DNA of 59,724 nt from an uncultured Schlesneria sp. (GTDB lineage: Bacteria > Planctomycetota > Planctomycetia > Planctomycetales > Planctomycetaceae): the NCBI GenBank assembly GCA_903840265.1, contig CAIMFH010000090.1, positions 1 to 59,724 on the forward strand, read 5' to 3'. The notes beneath the pieces are model-generated. The model did no database searches and had not been told where the DNA came from. It saw only the letters and a program-made list of their open reading frames with translations. Below are positions 52,883 through 59,724 of this stretch, piece by piece. Within the stretch, counting starts at the first letter, position 1; the number at the start of each line of letters is the position of its first letter. The position numbers were made by a program, and so were the translations under genes.

Positions 52883-54259
52883 ATGTTTCGTCGTTCTCAT
52901 AACTGCTGTTTTCAATCGAAGCCATGGTTCTCGTTACCATGTGTGATCGCTCTTGTCGTTGTTGGTGGAGCCTTATCAAGACCTGCAGCGGCAGAGGATT
53001 TAGGGCACGACCCGGTTCTTGGCAAACGATTGACGGAGATGTTTGCCACGGGGTTCGGTCGGGGTACGACTGCGCTGAAATCGGCACAGCGGCAATATGA
53101 CTCTGCGAAAGATCAAGCTCCCAAAGATCCTCGGGTGGACTATGCCTACGGACTGGTTCTGCTGAAGCAATTGAAGAACAAAGAGGCTCTGGAACACTTC
53201 CAGTTGGCAACCGCGGTGGATGGTGCAGAGTTCTGGCCAGCGTGGCAGGCACTGGCCTGGTCGCATTTCATTGCGAAGGACTATTCGTCCGGATATAGCC
53301 GACTGACTGAGTTCGCCAAGCGGTTATCGCGATCACCGGCCGATCTGGTCGAACGTGAGCAGGAAGCCGAATGGATCGGCCGGGTTCTGGCGGCGTTGCA
53401 GAAGTCGGTCGACACCGTGAAGCAGCGCGAGGCGTTGTTGCGGGAAGATGAAACGCTGGCCGAGATCCTGGGACCGGCTCTGAATCCGGCTGTCGCTCGT
53501 GGAAAATCGAGCGTCCATGCGATGCATGCCCTGATGGAAGGGGATGTCCAGCAAGCTCGTGAAATCGCTCAGGCGAAAGAAGAGAAAGAACTCGCCGAAC
53601 GAGAAAAACAAGTTGCCAAAGACTTCGAAGCCTCTACCGAGAAACGCGAAGCCCTCAAGAAGACTGCCGAAGATGCGAAGAAGTACATGGACCAGCAGTT
53701 GGCTACCTTCGACAAGCAGTTGACTCGCCTGGAACGTGACTACGAGTTTCTGCAGAAGCGAGTGATGTCGATCACGGCATCGCAACTGCAACTGGGGACA
53801 GAGATGAACCTGCTGTCTCAGCAGGCGGGGGCACTCAGCAACAACAACCGAGGCGGTAACGGGCAGTTGGCACAAGTCTATCAACAACGGATGAACGTGC
53901 TGGAGATCCAGCAGATCCGCTACCAGTTGGACATGGATCAAACACTCGGCTCGACCATGGCCGTGTCGCAACGTGCTCAAATGGTGGTCGGTCAGCGTAG
54001 TGCCGCCGTTCGTCAGTATGAGCGAGCCACCGGACAAATTGTTCAACAGGACTCGGCCATCGACAAATGGCAGGATCGGCTCAAGAAAGACGGCGAGAAA
54101 CTGAAGGAACAGCCGAAGCCGAAAGCGGGGCCCGTTGCCAATAAGATCCAGCAAGCCAGATCATTCCGCACCTATGTCGATCTCGATCTGATTCAGGAAC
54201 GAGACCGATTGCTCGATTCGTTGGGTATCGCCATGTCAGAAAAGCCCGACGCCAAATAG
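52883..54259 (+). CDS. Secreted TPR/coiled-coil protein
   Basis: A 458-residue protein with a signal peptide (~1-37, ending RPAAAED). The first part has TPR-like helices (VDYAYGLVLLKQLKNKEALEHFQLA, WPAWQALAWSHFIAKDYSSGYSRLTEF). From ~185 it becomes a long charged coiled coil (AKEEKELAEREKQVAKDFEA, ATFDKQLTRLERDYEFLQKRV). No enzymatic motif is visible. The next gene starts 24 bp later with its own signal peptide and a Hint domain, so the two probably form one exported system. Confidence 0.82.
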   Translation: MFRRSHNCCFQSKPWFSLPCVIALVVVGGALSRPAAAEDLGHDPVLGKRLTEMFATGFGRGTTALKSAQRQYDSAKDQAPKDPRVDYAYGLVLLKQLKNKEALEHFQLATAVDGAEFWPAWQALAWSHFIAKDYSSGYSRLTEFAKRLSRSPADLVEREQEAEWIGRVLAALQKSVDTVKQREALLREDETLAEILGPALNPAVARGKSSVHAMHALMEGDVQQAREIAQAKEEKELAEREKQVAKDFEASTEKREALKKTAEDAKKYMDQQLATFDKQLTRLERDYEFLQKRVMSITASQLQLGTEMNLLSQQAGALSNNNRGGNGQLAQVYQQRMNVLEIQQIRYQLDMDQTLGSTMAVSQRAQMVVGQRSAAVRQYERATGQIVQQDSAIDKWQDRLKKDGEKLKEQPKPKAGPVANKIQQARSFRTYVDLDLIQERDRLLDSLGIAMSEKPDAK

Positions 54260-54283
54260 TTCCGGTAGAGAAGGGGACGTCTG

Positions 54284-56068
54284 ATGAATCGTGTTGCACA
54301 GTGTCTGTCCTACATTTCATTGACGTTCTTCGTTTCGGTTCATTCGCTGAATGCGGCGAATCCAGCGACAGCGGACCTGCAACAGGTGCAGCAACTGCTT
54401 AGTCGCGAGGCGCAACCTGAAACGGCAAAAATCGATCGACGCCAGGCATTGAATCCCGCCGTGCGCCCTGAAACCGCAGCGAATGTCGCGTGGTGGCAGG
54501 CGGGTTTCGTCAAAGTTGCTAACAGTTGGCAGTTGGCGGAATCACTATCCGCCAGCACCCAATCCGCCACCATCAACCAGTATCTTCTCGAGCGCGCCTC
54601 TGCGTCGAAGTCGGTCGAGGGTCAGATGAAACTGGCAAATTGGTGCCGAAACGCCAAGCTTGTCGATCAGGAGCGAGCGCATCTCTTGCAAGTCATGTTT
54701 CTTGCCGGGCCAAACTTCGATCGTGTGTCGCTCTACAAGCGAATGGGATATCGCCCTGTCGGATCGCAATGGGTCTCGCCCTCAGAATACCAGGAGATCC
54801 AAGCACAACAACGACGACAACAGGTCGCGTTTCATGAATGGAAGTCAGCCGTCGAACGGATCATTCGCAATTGGAGTTCGAATGCGAAGCAGCAAAAATT
54901 GGCGCAGGACGAACTCGCAGGAATCCACGATAAGGCGGCAATTCCGGTCCTATTGGCCGCATCGAGTTATGGTGAACCACTGGCCTTGGCGATCTGCGAA
55001 TGTCTACAAAACATCGATTGTTTCGAGTCCTCGCAGGCTCTGGCAACGATCTCGGTCCAAACGGACTGGAAGTCGGTACGCGAGCGATCGGTTGAGTGTT
55101 TGAAGCAACGGCGAATCGATGATTTCGCACCGGCATTGCTTAGCGAGATGTCTAGTCCTTTCGTAACGAAGCGTAAGAATAGTGATGCCGCGGCCCCTCG
55201 ACTGATCCTTCGGGAGGAGGCTGATCGCTACTTTGCGATCGACGTGAGCGTGGTTGAACTCACTTACCTCGTCACGACATATATTCGGCAGCAGAAGACG
55301 ACGATTGACGTATTGCCGCAAAAGCGAGGAGGTCCCGAGACTGCATTGGGGAAGACGGATAGAGCTCGAATTCTCGACGATCTCGACTATGTCATCCAAT
55401 CTCAAGTTGAACAACAGAACGACTTGGCGGAAGAATATAACAGTCGTGCTGCGGCGACGTTGGCGGCTGTTACAGGGCAGGAGCCGTGTACAGATCCAAG
55501 ATATTGGTGGTCATGGTGGCAATTGTATACCGGAACCGAGCAGTGTCCGAAACGGTGTCAGGTCACGTCACGAGAGCTTCATTTGCCCACCTATATCCGT
55601 TGTGTCATCATGCCCAGCTGCCTTGTAGCGGGGACGCCCATTTGCACTGATCGCGGCTTCGTTGCCGTCGATCAAATCCAAGTCGGCGACCGAGTTCTCT
55701 CCAAAGACATTTCGTCCGGAGAACTCGCGTTCAAACCCGTCCTCCATACAACTGAAAGACGGCCGGTTTCCGTCAAGAAATTCCTCGTTGGTGGCTCGAC
55801 GATCACTGCCAGTGAAGGGCACCATTTCTGGGTCAGTGGGACTGGCTGGTCGAAGACTCGTGAACTGGCCGCAGGGCAACCGATTCATACCGCGACGGGA
55901 ATGTCCCGCATTGAGTCAGCCGCAATCGAATCAGAACCCGCACCGGTCTACAATCTGGTCGTCGCCGACTTCCACACGTACTTCGTCGGTCAGGGAATGA
56001 TCCTCAGCCATGACGTGATACAGCCGTCACCAACGAACGTCAAAGTGCCAGGACTCGAAGTCGACTGA
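54284..56068 (+). CDS. Secreted protein with C-terminal Hint (Hedgehog/intein) domain
   Basis: A 594-residue protein. A signal peptide (~1-24) is followed by ~400 residues of helical repeats (HEAT-like parts such as DKAAIPVLLAASSYGEPLALAICECLQNID) and a Cys-rich stretch (CTDPRYWWSWW...CPKRC). The Hint domain runs from Cys446 (SCLVAGTPICTDRGFVAVDQI) through VGDRVLSKD, ITASEGHHFWVSGTGW, ELAAGQPI and VYNLVVADFHTYFVG to ILSHD. Only ~14 residues follow it. Hint domains cleave their own chain in Hedgehog, inteins and polymorphic toxins. No extein partner or toxin domain follows, and the C-terminal Asn of splicing inteins is Asp, so splicing is unlikely and release or anchoring by N-S acyl shift is possible. 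Confidence 0.85.
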   Translation: MNRVAQCLSYISLTFFVSVHSLNAANPATADLQQVQQLLSREAQPETAKIDRRQALNPAVRPETAANVAWWQAGFVKVANSWQLAESLSASTQSATINQYLLERASASKSVEGQMKLANWCRNAKLVDQERAHLLQVMFLAGPNFDRVSLYKRMGYRPVGSQWVSPSEYQEIQAQQRRQQVAFHEWKSAVERIIRNWSSNAKQQKLAQDELAGIHDKAAIPVLLAASSYGEPLALAICECLQNIDCFESSQALATISVQTDWKSVRERSVECLKQRRIDDFAPALLSEMSSPFVTKRKNSDAAAPRLILREEADRYFAIDVSVVELTYLVTTYIRQQKTTIDVLPQKRGGPETALGKTDRARILDDLDYVIQSQVEQQNDLAEEYNSRAAATLAAVTGQEPCTDPRYWWSWWQLYTGTEQCPKRCQVTSRELHLPTYIRCVIMPSCLVAGTPICTDRGFVAVDQIQVGDRVLSKDISSGELAFKPVLHTTERRPVSVKKFLVGGSTITASEGHHFWVSGTGWSKTRELAAGQPIHTATGMSRIESAAIESEPAPVYNLVVADFHTYFVGQGMILSHDVIQPSPTNVKVPGLEVD

Positions 56069-56179
56069 AGATTTTGGGAGGGCTCGGCTCCTGCCGAGTC
56101 TTCTTAGTGGCCTTGCCCCGTGTGGTGATTGCGGAACTCGCGCACACAGTGTCGACAACACACTCCGTATGCTGAACGC

Positions 56180-56196
56180 GGCACACGGAGTGTGCC
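56180..56196. repeat. GGCACACGGAGTGTGCC palindrome, copy 2
   Basis: Exact copy of the 17-bp palindrome at 33042, here followed by GTCTACATT. It sits in the converging gap between the Hint gene and the DUF711 gene, next to the larger element at 56209. Confidence 0.85.
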
Positions 56197-56208
56197 GTCT
56201 ACATTCCA

Positions 56209-56283
56209 GAGGCGCGGCTCTTGCCGAGCCGTAATTGTTGATGGTCGCACAGTAACACGCGCGGCTCGGCAAGAGCCTCGCCC
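56209..56283. repeat. GAGGCTCTTGCCGAGCCG inverted-repeat element
   Basis: Arms 56217-56231 (GCTCTTGCCGAGCCG) and 56262-56276 are perfect inverted repeats around a ~30-nt core. The core, inverted, matches the cores inside 42826-43076 (CCGCGC-x-TTA-TGTGCG-x-TC-ACAA-ACGG). A third, partial copy is near 56080 (GGCTCCTGCCGAG). Confidence 0.82.
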
Positions 56284-56303
56284 GCCTCGCGCTCCCATCC
56301 CGC

Positions 56304-57662
56304 TCACCGCACGGCTGGCAATCGCCCGCCGCGTTCGATGAATGTTTGCGACAACCCCGACCCGCGAACAGGGAGGATCACGGCATCATTCATCATCCCG
56401 CTGTATGTCACCAGGTCACCCGCTTGCTTGCCGGGGACCGGAATGATGCGGATCGCGACTGGGCGGCGATTTAGAACCGCGAATGAGACTTGGTCTGAGA
56501 TGATCGCGGCCAATGTGGCGACGTCGGTATCGCCCGGCAGGGAGACCAGATCCAGTCCCCCTGCGCCGGCGTTGGCCGCCATGCACAATTGATCGAACGT
56601 CAGTTCTTTCGACTTGGTCGCCGCCGCCAGTGTCGCATCTTCCAGGACCGACAACATGATGCGCGAGTACCCGCCCGCGGCGCACGACGCAAAGGCCGAA
56701 CCGGCGCGTACGGCGTTTAGAATCAACGTCAATGCAGTCGCTGTGCCAGGGGCTCCCACTTGCTGAATCCCCAGCAATCCCAGCAAGGCCGCCACGCTGT
56801 CGTCAGGTCGACGCGTCGGAGCCAGCGAAACATCGACGCTGCCAAACTCGGCTTCCAGGCGAGTGGCCACTTCACGGCCCACCAACTCGGCTGTTCGAGT
56901 CGACTGGAAGACCGCCGTTTGAATCTCGGCCGCTAACTCGTGCAGCGGCGCTTTTGGATCTTCTGCCAATCGTTCGACCAGAGCATGTCGAATGATCGAC
57001 GCCGCACCGATCCCGACATGCACCACTAGATCGCCCCAGCCGTCACCCAGGCAGGCGCCGGTCAAGTGCGGATGTCCGGTGGCGTTGTTGGCCAGAATGA
57101 CCAGTTTGGCCGCGGCATCGCCGTTGCGTAGGGCATCCGCTTCGGCCGTCTCTTTCAAGATGCGGCCCAGCAGCGCGATCGCGTCCATGTTCACGCCACT
57201 CTCGGTCGTTCCGACATGCACGGCTGCTCGCACGCGCACCGTCTGCGAGAGCGCGGCCGGCAAACTGTGGATCAGTTCTTTCGCGGTGGTACTCATCCCG
57301 TGTTGAACATCCGCCGCGAATCCCCCGATCCGGTCGACGCGAACCTGGGCCGCTGCCCCTTCGAGCGTCTTGGCCACGTTGACCAGATCGCCCGCGCTGT
57401 ATCCATGCGAGATCCGATCAATCGGCGTGACCACAATCCGTCGCTGCATGATCGGCACGCCGAACAGCGATGAGACTTCGCCGCAGATCCGCGTCAGATT
57501 TTCAGCCTTGGTGATGATCCGCTGATACAGGCTTTCGCACAGTTGGTGCAGGCCGCGGTCGTGGCAGTCGGAAACATTGATCCCGAGCGTCACCGTGCGG
57601 ACATCCAGCGGCAGTTGCCGCAACTGCTGAAGCGCCGAGAAGAAACTGTCGTTGTGTGCCAT
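56304..57662 (-). CDS. DUF711 (UPF0210) family protein
   Basis: A 452-residue cytoplasmic protein. It shows the family start (DVRTVTLGINVSDC), ITRICGE-like NLTRICGEVSSLFGVPI, RVRAAVHVGTTESGVNMDAIALLG, FGSVDVSLAPTRRPDDSVAALLG and a C-terminal CMAANAGAGGLDLVSLPGDT. The structure of a family member resembles glycyl-radical enzymes, but the function is not established. In many bacteria this gene follows one for a double-ACT protein, as here (71-bp gap), so the pair probably acts together. Confidence 0.93.
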   Translation of the reverse strand: MAHNDSFFSALQQLRQLPLDVRTVTLGINVSDCHDRGLHQLCESLYQRIITKAENLTRICGEVSSLFGVPIMQRRIVVTPIDRISHGYSAGDLVNVAKTLEGAAAQVRVDRIGGFAADVQHGMSTTAKELIHSLPAALSQTVRVRAAVHVGTTESGVNMDAIALLGRILKETAEADALRNGDAAAKLVILANNATGHPHLTGACLGDGWGDLVVHVGIGAASIIRHALVERLAEDPKAPLHELAAEIQTAVFQSTRTAELVGREVATRLEAEFGSVDVSLAPTRRPDDSVAALLGLLGIQQVGAPGTATALTLILNAVRAGSAFASCAAGGYSRIMLSVLEDATLAAATKSKELTFDQLCMAANAGAGGLDLVSLPGDTDVATLAAIISDQVSFAVLNRRPVAIRIIPVPGKQAGDLVTYSGMMNDAVILPVRGSGLSQTFIERGGRLPAVR

Positions 57663-57733
57663 GGTCGCCGATTGGGTTGAACGCCGCTGTTGTCAGTTGA
57701 AGAGAACTCAAGACCGGAAGGTCCGCGATGAAG

Positions 57734-58357
57734 CTATTTGCTCCCGTGAACGCCATTGGCAGAAGTGGCGTGTGAAACCGTGTTGAAGCCGACCGGCTCG
57801 GGGTGTGCCAAGGCCGCTAAGACACGACGATGTTGCAGAGCCACCGTGATGCCGTCGCGCCGAAACTCGGCATCCAGATCGTTCCACAGCTTCAGGGCAT
57901 CCACTCCGGTGGGAACAGCCAGTTCCATTGATGTCAAAAATGATCGGTCAGATTCGCGTCGCATCCCTTGCAGGTCCATCAGCACGATGTCGTCCTGAGC
58001 CAATCGGTGAGCGATAAACCGCATCACACCGGGCCGATCCTGACCCGCCGCCGACAGGACATAGCGTTGTCGAGCCACCGGCTCCTCCTGCAGTTCGTAG
58101 GCGGGCTCGCTGGAGGGGTCCTTCAAGTTGACTTCGGCTCCATAGGGTCGGCAGACCGCGCGAATATGATCGACAATCACCTCGGGATCGCGTTCCTCGG
58201 GAAACTCGGCCGCCATGATCATCGTGAAAAAGTCCTGGATCACGGCCTGGCTGACATCCAGCATATTGCCGCCCAGTTCATCCAGCGCGTTCGTCAACGC
58301 CGCCAGAATCCCCACGCGGTTGGCCGCCAGCACGGTCATAATGTATTGCTTGGCCAC
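57734..58357 (-). CDS. Double-ACT domain protein (GcvR/UPF0237-like)
   Basis: A 207-residue protein with two ACT domains. The first is MTVLAANRVGILAALTNALDELGGNMLDVSQAVIQDFFTMIM (~7-50) and the second YVLSAAGQDRPGVMRFIAHRLAQDDIVLMDLQGM (~95-130). ACT pairs bind amino acids and control enzymes or transcripts; GcvR is the known example. The GTG at 58357 has AAAGGAAC upstream. A longer frame to 58702 runs through repeat-like sequence and is rejected. It lies upstream of DUF711 in the same operon. Confidence 0.9.
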   Translation of the reverse strand: MAKQYIMTVLAANRVGILAALTNALDELGGNMLDVSQAVIQDFFTMIMAAEFPEERDPEVIVDHIRAVCRPYGAEVNLKDPSSEPAYELQEEPVARQRYVLSAAGQDRPGVMRFIAHRLAQDDIVLMDLQGMRRESDRSFLTSMELAVPTGVDALKLWNDLDAEFRRDGITVALQHRRVLAALAHPEPVGFNTVSHATSANGVHGSK

Positions 58358-58778
58358 AAAGTTCCTTTCGCTCGACGACGATTCGTCTGCCGCGTCTTCG
58401 TCCTGTCTGCATTGTAGAAGGCACACTCCGTGTGCCGTTCTTCTTTCAACCGCAATACCCAGAAAATCACCCCTAACGTACCCGAAATGAGCCCCCAGTA
58501 GATAGTGGCTGCCCCTTTCCGCATTTCCAGAAGCGCCATCTGTCGAGTTCGGCATCATAGGCATCGATAATGCCGGTTCCCTCCACAGTGTAAACCATTT
58601 GCAGGAAGGGGCTTCCGCATCAGTCCCCTCAGTCCCATTTGTCCCATTCCACTCAACCAATAAGACCCAACCGGACCGCCCTGCAACGCCCGCCCAACCC
58701 AACGCCAGATTGACGAATCCGCAGGCGTGGCGTATATCTCGCGCTGGCTAAACAGCAGTTTTTCGGGAGGCGGGGTCC
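58358..58778. other. Divergent gap with short repeats
   Basis: About 420 bp between the ACT gene and the FliN-like gene. It contains the GGCACACTCCGTGTGCC palindrome (58420-58436) and a CAGTCCCCTCAGTCCCATTTGTCCCATTCCA-type low-complexity tract (~58620-58655), part of the GTCCCATT family seen at 51177. No gene is supported. Confidence 0.6.
58420..58436. repeat. GGCACACTCCGTGTGCC palindrome, copy 3
   Basis: The same palindrome as at 33042 and 56180, in opposite orientation, with the shared flank GTAGAA/GTTC. It lies in the leader upstream of the ACT-domain gene start. Confidence 0.85.
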
Positions 58779-59366
58779 GTGAGCGAACACATTCAGAAGC
58801 CGTTGAAGGCCGATGAAATCGAAGCGATGTTGCGCTCGGCTCGCCAGATGGAGCCGAATCGCTCCGACATCGTCTCGAACGAACCACTCGGCCCCGGCGA
58901 TGTCCAGCATCTTCGCAACACCGGTTTCGACGAAGGTTCGCTTCCCGACACAGGCTGGCCCTACGACGCCATCGGCACCGACGAACTGCTGCAGAGTGCC
59001 CAGCAAAACCTGGCCGAAGCGATGGCCAACGACGAAATCTTCACGAGCCCCCCACAGCCTGCGAAGACCTTTCCCCCATTGCCGCCCGCTCCTGCTCCCG
59101 CAACGACCTCCGCAGCCAGTTCAACCCCCTCAGGCGTCCCACTCTCCGTCATCGGCGATCTGGAACTCGACCTGACGCTGGAACTAGGCCGAGCGGACCT
59201 CCTGATCGAAGACCTCCTCGCCCTGCGCGAAGGCTCCGTCGTCACCCTCGACAAAGAAGCCGGCGACCCGATCGACATCCTCGCCAACGGCAAACTGATC
59301 GCCCGAGGCGAAGTCATCGTCATCGACGAAAAATTCTGCGTCCGGATCTGCGAAGTGTTGGGGTAG
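58779..59366 (+). CDS. fliN: FliN-like flagellar motor switch protein
   Basis: A 195-residue protein whose last ~70 residues are a SpoA/FliN domain: LDLTLELGRADLLIEDLLALREGSVVTLDKEAGDPIDILANGKLIARGEVIVIDEKFCVRICEV, with the usual GxxVxLDK and the NGKLIARGEVIVIDE core. FliN forms the C-ring with FliM and FliG and takes part in rotation switching and export. The first ~120 residues are an acidic/Pro-Ala-rich extension that begins like FliM N-termini (LKADEIEAML). No other flagellar gene is in the window. GTG 58779 follows GGGAGGCGGG. Confidence 0.88.
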   Translation: MSEHIQKPLKADEIEAMLRSARQMEPNRSDIVSNEPLGPGDVQHLRNTGFDEGSLPDTGWPYDAIGTDELLQSAQQNLAEAMANDEIFTSPPQPAKTFPPLPPAPAPATTSAASSTPSGVPLSVIGDLELDLTLELGRADLLIEDLLALREGSVVTLDKEAGDPIDILANGKLIARGEVIVIDEKFCVRICEVLG

Positions 59367-59528
59367 GGTAGGGGATCGCGTACACACGCTCTGAGGTCTC
59401 ATCATGGCGGGCTGGAACTTAATCGTGTTGATGGCTCGCTCGACGCTATTTTGCAAGTCTCCCAGAGCAGCGTGTTTTTACGGCATAGAATATGACTCAC
59501 CGAATCTCCGGTCGCTCTAGTATCAGTT

Positions 59529-59567
59529 CCTGCCCCATAAATCAGCCATGCTGAATTATGGGGCAGG
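59529..59567. repeat. 39-bp near-perfect hairpin over the stop codon of the last gene
   Basis: CCTGCCCCATAA (59529-59540) and TTATGGGGCAGG (59556-59567) are perfect 12-bp inverted repeats, and inside them TCAGC-CAT-GCTGA forms another 5-bp stem. The minus-strand stop codon TAA (59556-59558) is within the right arm. It may be the terminator of the edge gene, though no T run follows. Confidence 0.85.
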
Positions 59568-59724
59568 AAGATCATCCTGCTGTGGCGTCTCCGCGGCCCG
59601 CATGGCTTCGAGTTGGTGTTCTGGGACGGTCAATCGAAAGTCTCGTGCAGCTCTCTCCGCGGCCCGCATGGCTTCGAGTTGGTGTTCTGGGACGGTCAAT
59701 CGAAAGTCTCGTGCAGCTCTCTCC
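59556..59724 (-). CDS. C-terminal end of a gene with 22-residue tandem repeats (partial)
   Basis: This minus-strand frame enters from the right edge and stays open for 56 codons to TAA (59556-59558). It encodes two perfect copies of a 22-residue unit, ERAARDFRLTVPEHQLEAMR-AA, then ETPQQDDLPAP and the stop. The 66-bp period is a whole number of codons, which supports translation. It has no start codon within the window and is too short to be called alone. The gene's main part is outside, so no family can be named. The unit is helical and amphipathic. Confidence 0.65.
   Translation of the reverse strand, partial: ERAARDFRLTVPEHQLEAMRAAERAARDFRLTVPEHQLEAMRAAETPQQDDLPAP
59591..59722. repeat. 66-bp perfect tandem repeat
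   Basis: Two consecutive copies of a 66-bp unit (CCGCGGCCCGCATGGCTTCG at the start) are identical base for base, and a third begins at the very edge. The perfect DNA identity suggests recent expansion. Confidence 0.95.

Noticed and set aside
54284-56068. Hint domain as a splicing intein
   Set aside because: It is at the C-terminus, no extein follows, and the terminal Asn is replaced by Asp.
1-59724. tRNA or rRNA genes
   Set aside because: I found no cloverleaf with the expected T-loop or CCA end and no rRNA-like conserved stretches, though reading by eye could miss a divergent one.

Overview
The window looks like chromosomal DNA of a member of the Planctomycetota, probably the Planctomycetaceae sensu lato. 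Indicators are a PSCyt1/DUF1549/DUF1553 cytochrome-like protein, several secreted or membrane-anchored vWA and TPR proteins, an Hsp70/J-like pair, a permease-CPBP protease fusion, the futalosine menaquinone genes, many intergenic inverted-repeat elements and frequent GTG/TTG starts. No rRNA, tRNA, CRISPR array, integrase or transposase gene was seen. No database search was possible, so family names rest on motifs I recognise.

Layout. 0-8.6 kb: a DUF4262 protein ending in a CACT microsatellite, a large soluble hybrid histidine kinase, an orphan sugar-type ABC permease with a coiled-coil insertion, a PLP trans-sulfuration enzyme and an unknown gene. 8.7-12 kb: a MarR regulator, a 4Fe-4S/SCP2 fusion protein, a truncated cupin copy, an intact cupin and a PaaI-type thioesterase. 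The MarR gene and the Fe-S gene share a near-identical palindromic operator. 12-15.3 kb: repeat-rich DNA around a DUF3987 gene that carries a palindromic element in frame. 15.3-20.4 kb: a prenyltransferase-like/beta-helix protein, an RluA-type pseudouridine synthase, a TPR protein and rpsT with a clear terminator. 20.5-25.2 kb, minus strand: alpha/beta hydrolase, DUF58 and transglutaminase (TgpA-like).

25.7-31.7 kb: two paralogous membrane vWA proteins and two TPR proteins in one direction, with two copies of a ~240-bp terminal-inverted-repeat element between them. 32-34 kb: a Tat-exported sugar isomerase-like protein and a secreted esterase. 34-44 kb, minus strand: a J-like/GspE-N/membrane protein, a lidless Hsp70, a secreted Q/N-rich protein, an ABC-2 permease-CPBP protease fusion with its ATPase, mqnC and mqnA. 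44-50 kb: homoserine dehydrogenase, two tandem small secreted paralogs, an unknown gene and the PSCyt1/DUF1553 protein. 50-56 kb: a Gfo/Idh oxidoreductase, a flippase-like membrane protein, and a secreted coiled-coil protein paired with a C-terminal Hint-domain protein. 56-59.7 kb: DUF711 with a double-ACT protein, a FliN-like protein, and the 3' end of a minus-strand gene made of perfect 22-residue repeats.

The features most worth follow-up are the Hsp70/J-like pair, the vWA/TPR block with its repeat element, the MarR operator pair, the in-frame palindrome in the DUF3987 gene, the Hint protein, and a short repeat that supplies or follows stop codons.
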